Assembly (NCBI GenBank): GCA_024645085.1
Contig: JAHEGN010000019.1
Location: 1-35,031 of the forward strand
From: Rhodobiaceae bacterium
Lineage (GTDB): Bacteria > Pseudomonadota > Alphaproteobacteria > RS24
DNA: 35,031 bases
Direction: 5' to 3'
The translations under genes and the position numbers were made by a program. This document shows positions 34,058-35,031 of this stretch, one piece after another; the stretch's first letter is position 1, and each line of letters begins with the position of its first letter. Below the pieces are notes generated by a model that saw nothing but the letters and a program-made list of their open reading frames with translations, made no database searches and was not told where the DNA came from.

Positions 34058-35031
34058 ATGTTTTACGAGCTGATGACATCAATGAAAGAAGCGCTACCTG
34101 GCGCCAATCTATTTTCCTATATCACCTTCCGCGCTGGCGGCGCCATGCTGACCGCTTTGCTGATTAGTTTTTTAATGGGCCCTTGGCTGATTGACACATT
34201 GCGCGCCCGTCAAGGCAAAGGTCAGCCGATCCGCAAAGATGGGCCAGCCTCGCATTTGTTGACTAAAGTCGGCACGCCGACTATGGGCGGGCTGTTAATT
34301 TTAATCTCCTCCCTCGGCGCGTCACTGCTCTGGGGCGATTTGAGCAATATGTTTCTATGGGCGATTATGCTGACCACTTTGGGCTTTGGCGCGATTGGCT
34401 TTGCTGATGATTTTCTGAAATTGCGCAGCAGCAGCAGCGACGGCGTGCCCGGTCGCATTAAGCTTTTGCTTGAGGCTATCGTGGCCGTTGCCACTGTTCT
34501 GTATATTTCAAAATTGCTACCCGCGCCGATGGCCACCAGCTATGCCATTCCATTTGTGAAAGATTATTTGCTGCCGCTTGGCTTGCCACTTTTTGTTATC
34601 GCTGGCTTGTTTGTCATTGTAGGCGCTTCAAATGCGGTCAATCTCACCGACGGTTTGGACGGTCTGGCGATTGTGCCGACAATGATTGCGGCGCTGAGCT
34701 TCGGCCTGATTGCCTATCTTGTCGGCAATGCCGTGTTTTCCAATTATTTGCAAATTCATTATGTGCCTGGTACCGGCGAATTGGCAGTATTTTGCGCCGC
34801 GCTGATTGGCGCTGGCCTCGGCTTTCTTTGGTATAATGCGCCGCCAGCTGCGGTATTTATGGGCGACACTGGCTCATTGGCGCTGGGTGGCGCTATTGGT
34901 TCTATTGCTGTCGCCACCAAACACGAATTGGTGCTGGCGATTATCGGCGGCTTGTTTGTGCTCGAAGCGGTCTCAGTGATTGTGCAAGTGGCATCTTTCA
35001 AACTGACCGGCAAGCGGGTGTTTGCCATGGC
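34058..35031 (+). CDS. mraY: phospho-N-acetylmuramoyl-pentapeptide transferase MraY, 3' partial
   Basis: Integral membrane enzyme that transfers phospho-MurNAc-pentapeptide to undecaprenyl phosphate, giving lipid I. About 324 codons are in the window and the frame is still open at the edge. Seen: [18 protein letters not shown] followed by GTPTMGG near 52-76, the catalytic FADDFLK with paired Asp, [10 protein letters not shown], and the [12 protein letters not shown] motif. The ATG at 34058 follows AGGAAAGGGG and lies one base after murF. Many hydrophobic helices are visible, as expected for ten membrane segments. Confidence 0.96.
   Translation, partial: MFYELMTSMKEALPGANLFSYITFRAGGAMLTALLISFLMGPWLIDTLRARQGKGQPIRKDGPASHLLTKVGTPTMGGLLILISSLGASLLWGDLSNMFLWAIMLTTLGFGAIGFADDFLKLRSSSSDGVPGRIKLLLEAIVAVATVLYISKLLPAPMATSYAIPFVKDYLLPLGLPLFVIAGLFVIVGASNAVNLTDGLDGLAIVPTMIAALSFGLIAYLVGNAVFSNYLQIHYVPGTGELAVFCAALIGAGLGFLWYNAPPAAVFMGDTGSLALGGAIGSIAVATKHELVLAIIGGLFVLEAVSVIVQVASFKLTGKRVFAM

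Overview
The window looks like a piece of the main chromosome of a Gram-negative alphaproteobacterium. The evidence is an RNase P RNA gene directly upstream of mraZ and the division/cell-wall cluster, a meso-DAP type MurE, a C-terminal autotransporter barrel, a DUF1289 protein, and several acyl-CoA dehydrogenases. I see no phage, insertion sequence, CRISPR array, tRNA or rRNA. Coding density is very high. Species cannot be assigned from the sequence alone; marine heterotrophic lineages are plausible but that is a guess.

Layout. (1) 1-4574: housekeeping genes: a tRNA-dihydrouridine synthase cut by the window edge, a TauE/SafE permease, a phosphomannomutase/phosphoglucomutase (minus), a uroporphyrinogen-III methyltransferase, and a small four-cysteine DUF1289 protein (minus). 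(2) 4740-9420: a tight plus-strand acyl-CoA oxidation operon with three acyl-CoA dehydrogenases, a crotonase and a small ABM-domain protein, ended by a clear terminator. (3) 9480-16935, minus strand: a ten-gene Mrp-type cation/proton antiporter operon in the order E-F-G-(A C-terminal part)-B-C-D-D-small protein-D. (4) 16980-20945: an MFE-2-like SDR and a luciferase-like monooxygenase (minus), then a fatty acyl-CoA ligase (plus). (5) 20976-24538: a large autotransporter. (6) 24553-26905: a phosphoglycolate phosphatase-like HAD (minus), an EamA transporter and a peptidoglycan amidase. (7) 26949-27306: rnpB. (8) 27525 to the end: the start of the dcw cluster, mraZ-rsmH-ftsL-ftsI-murE-murF-mraY, with overlapping genes and mraY running off the edge.

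How the parts work together. The acyl-CoA ligase, dehydrogenases, crotonase and SDR could supply most steps of a beta-oxidation type pathway, although the substrate is unknown. The antiporter operon has the gene order of the membrane module of archaeal MBH hydrogenases and carries three proton-channel subunits, but has no full-length MrpA. The dcw genes make peptidoglycan precursor and build the divisome. In front of mraZ sit six TGGG-core boxes on one helical face, which look like the MraZ autoregulatory operator.

Most of the window is ordinary. The points most worth a second look are the three-D antiporter operon with its small extra membrane protein, the acyl-CoA dehydrogenase pair in which one member lacks both known catalytic glutamate positions, the MraZ box array, and a terminator-like hairpin that abuts the first antiporter gene. 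Start codons were chosen by ribosome binding sites and family alignment by eye; no database search was run.
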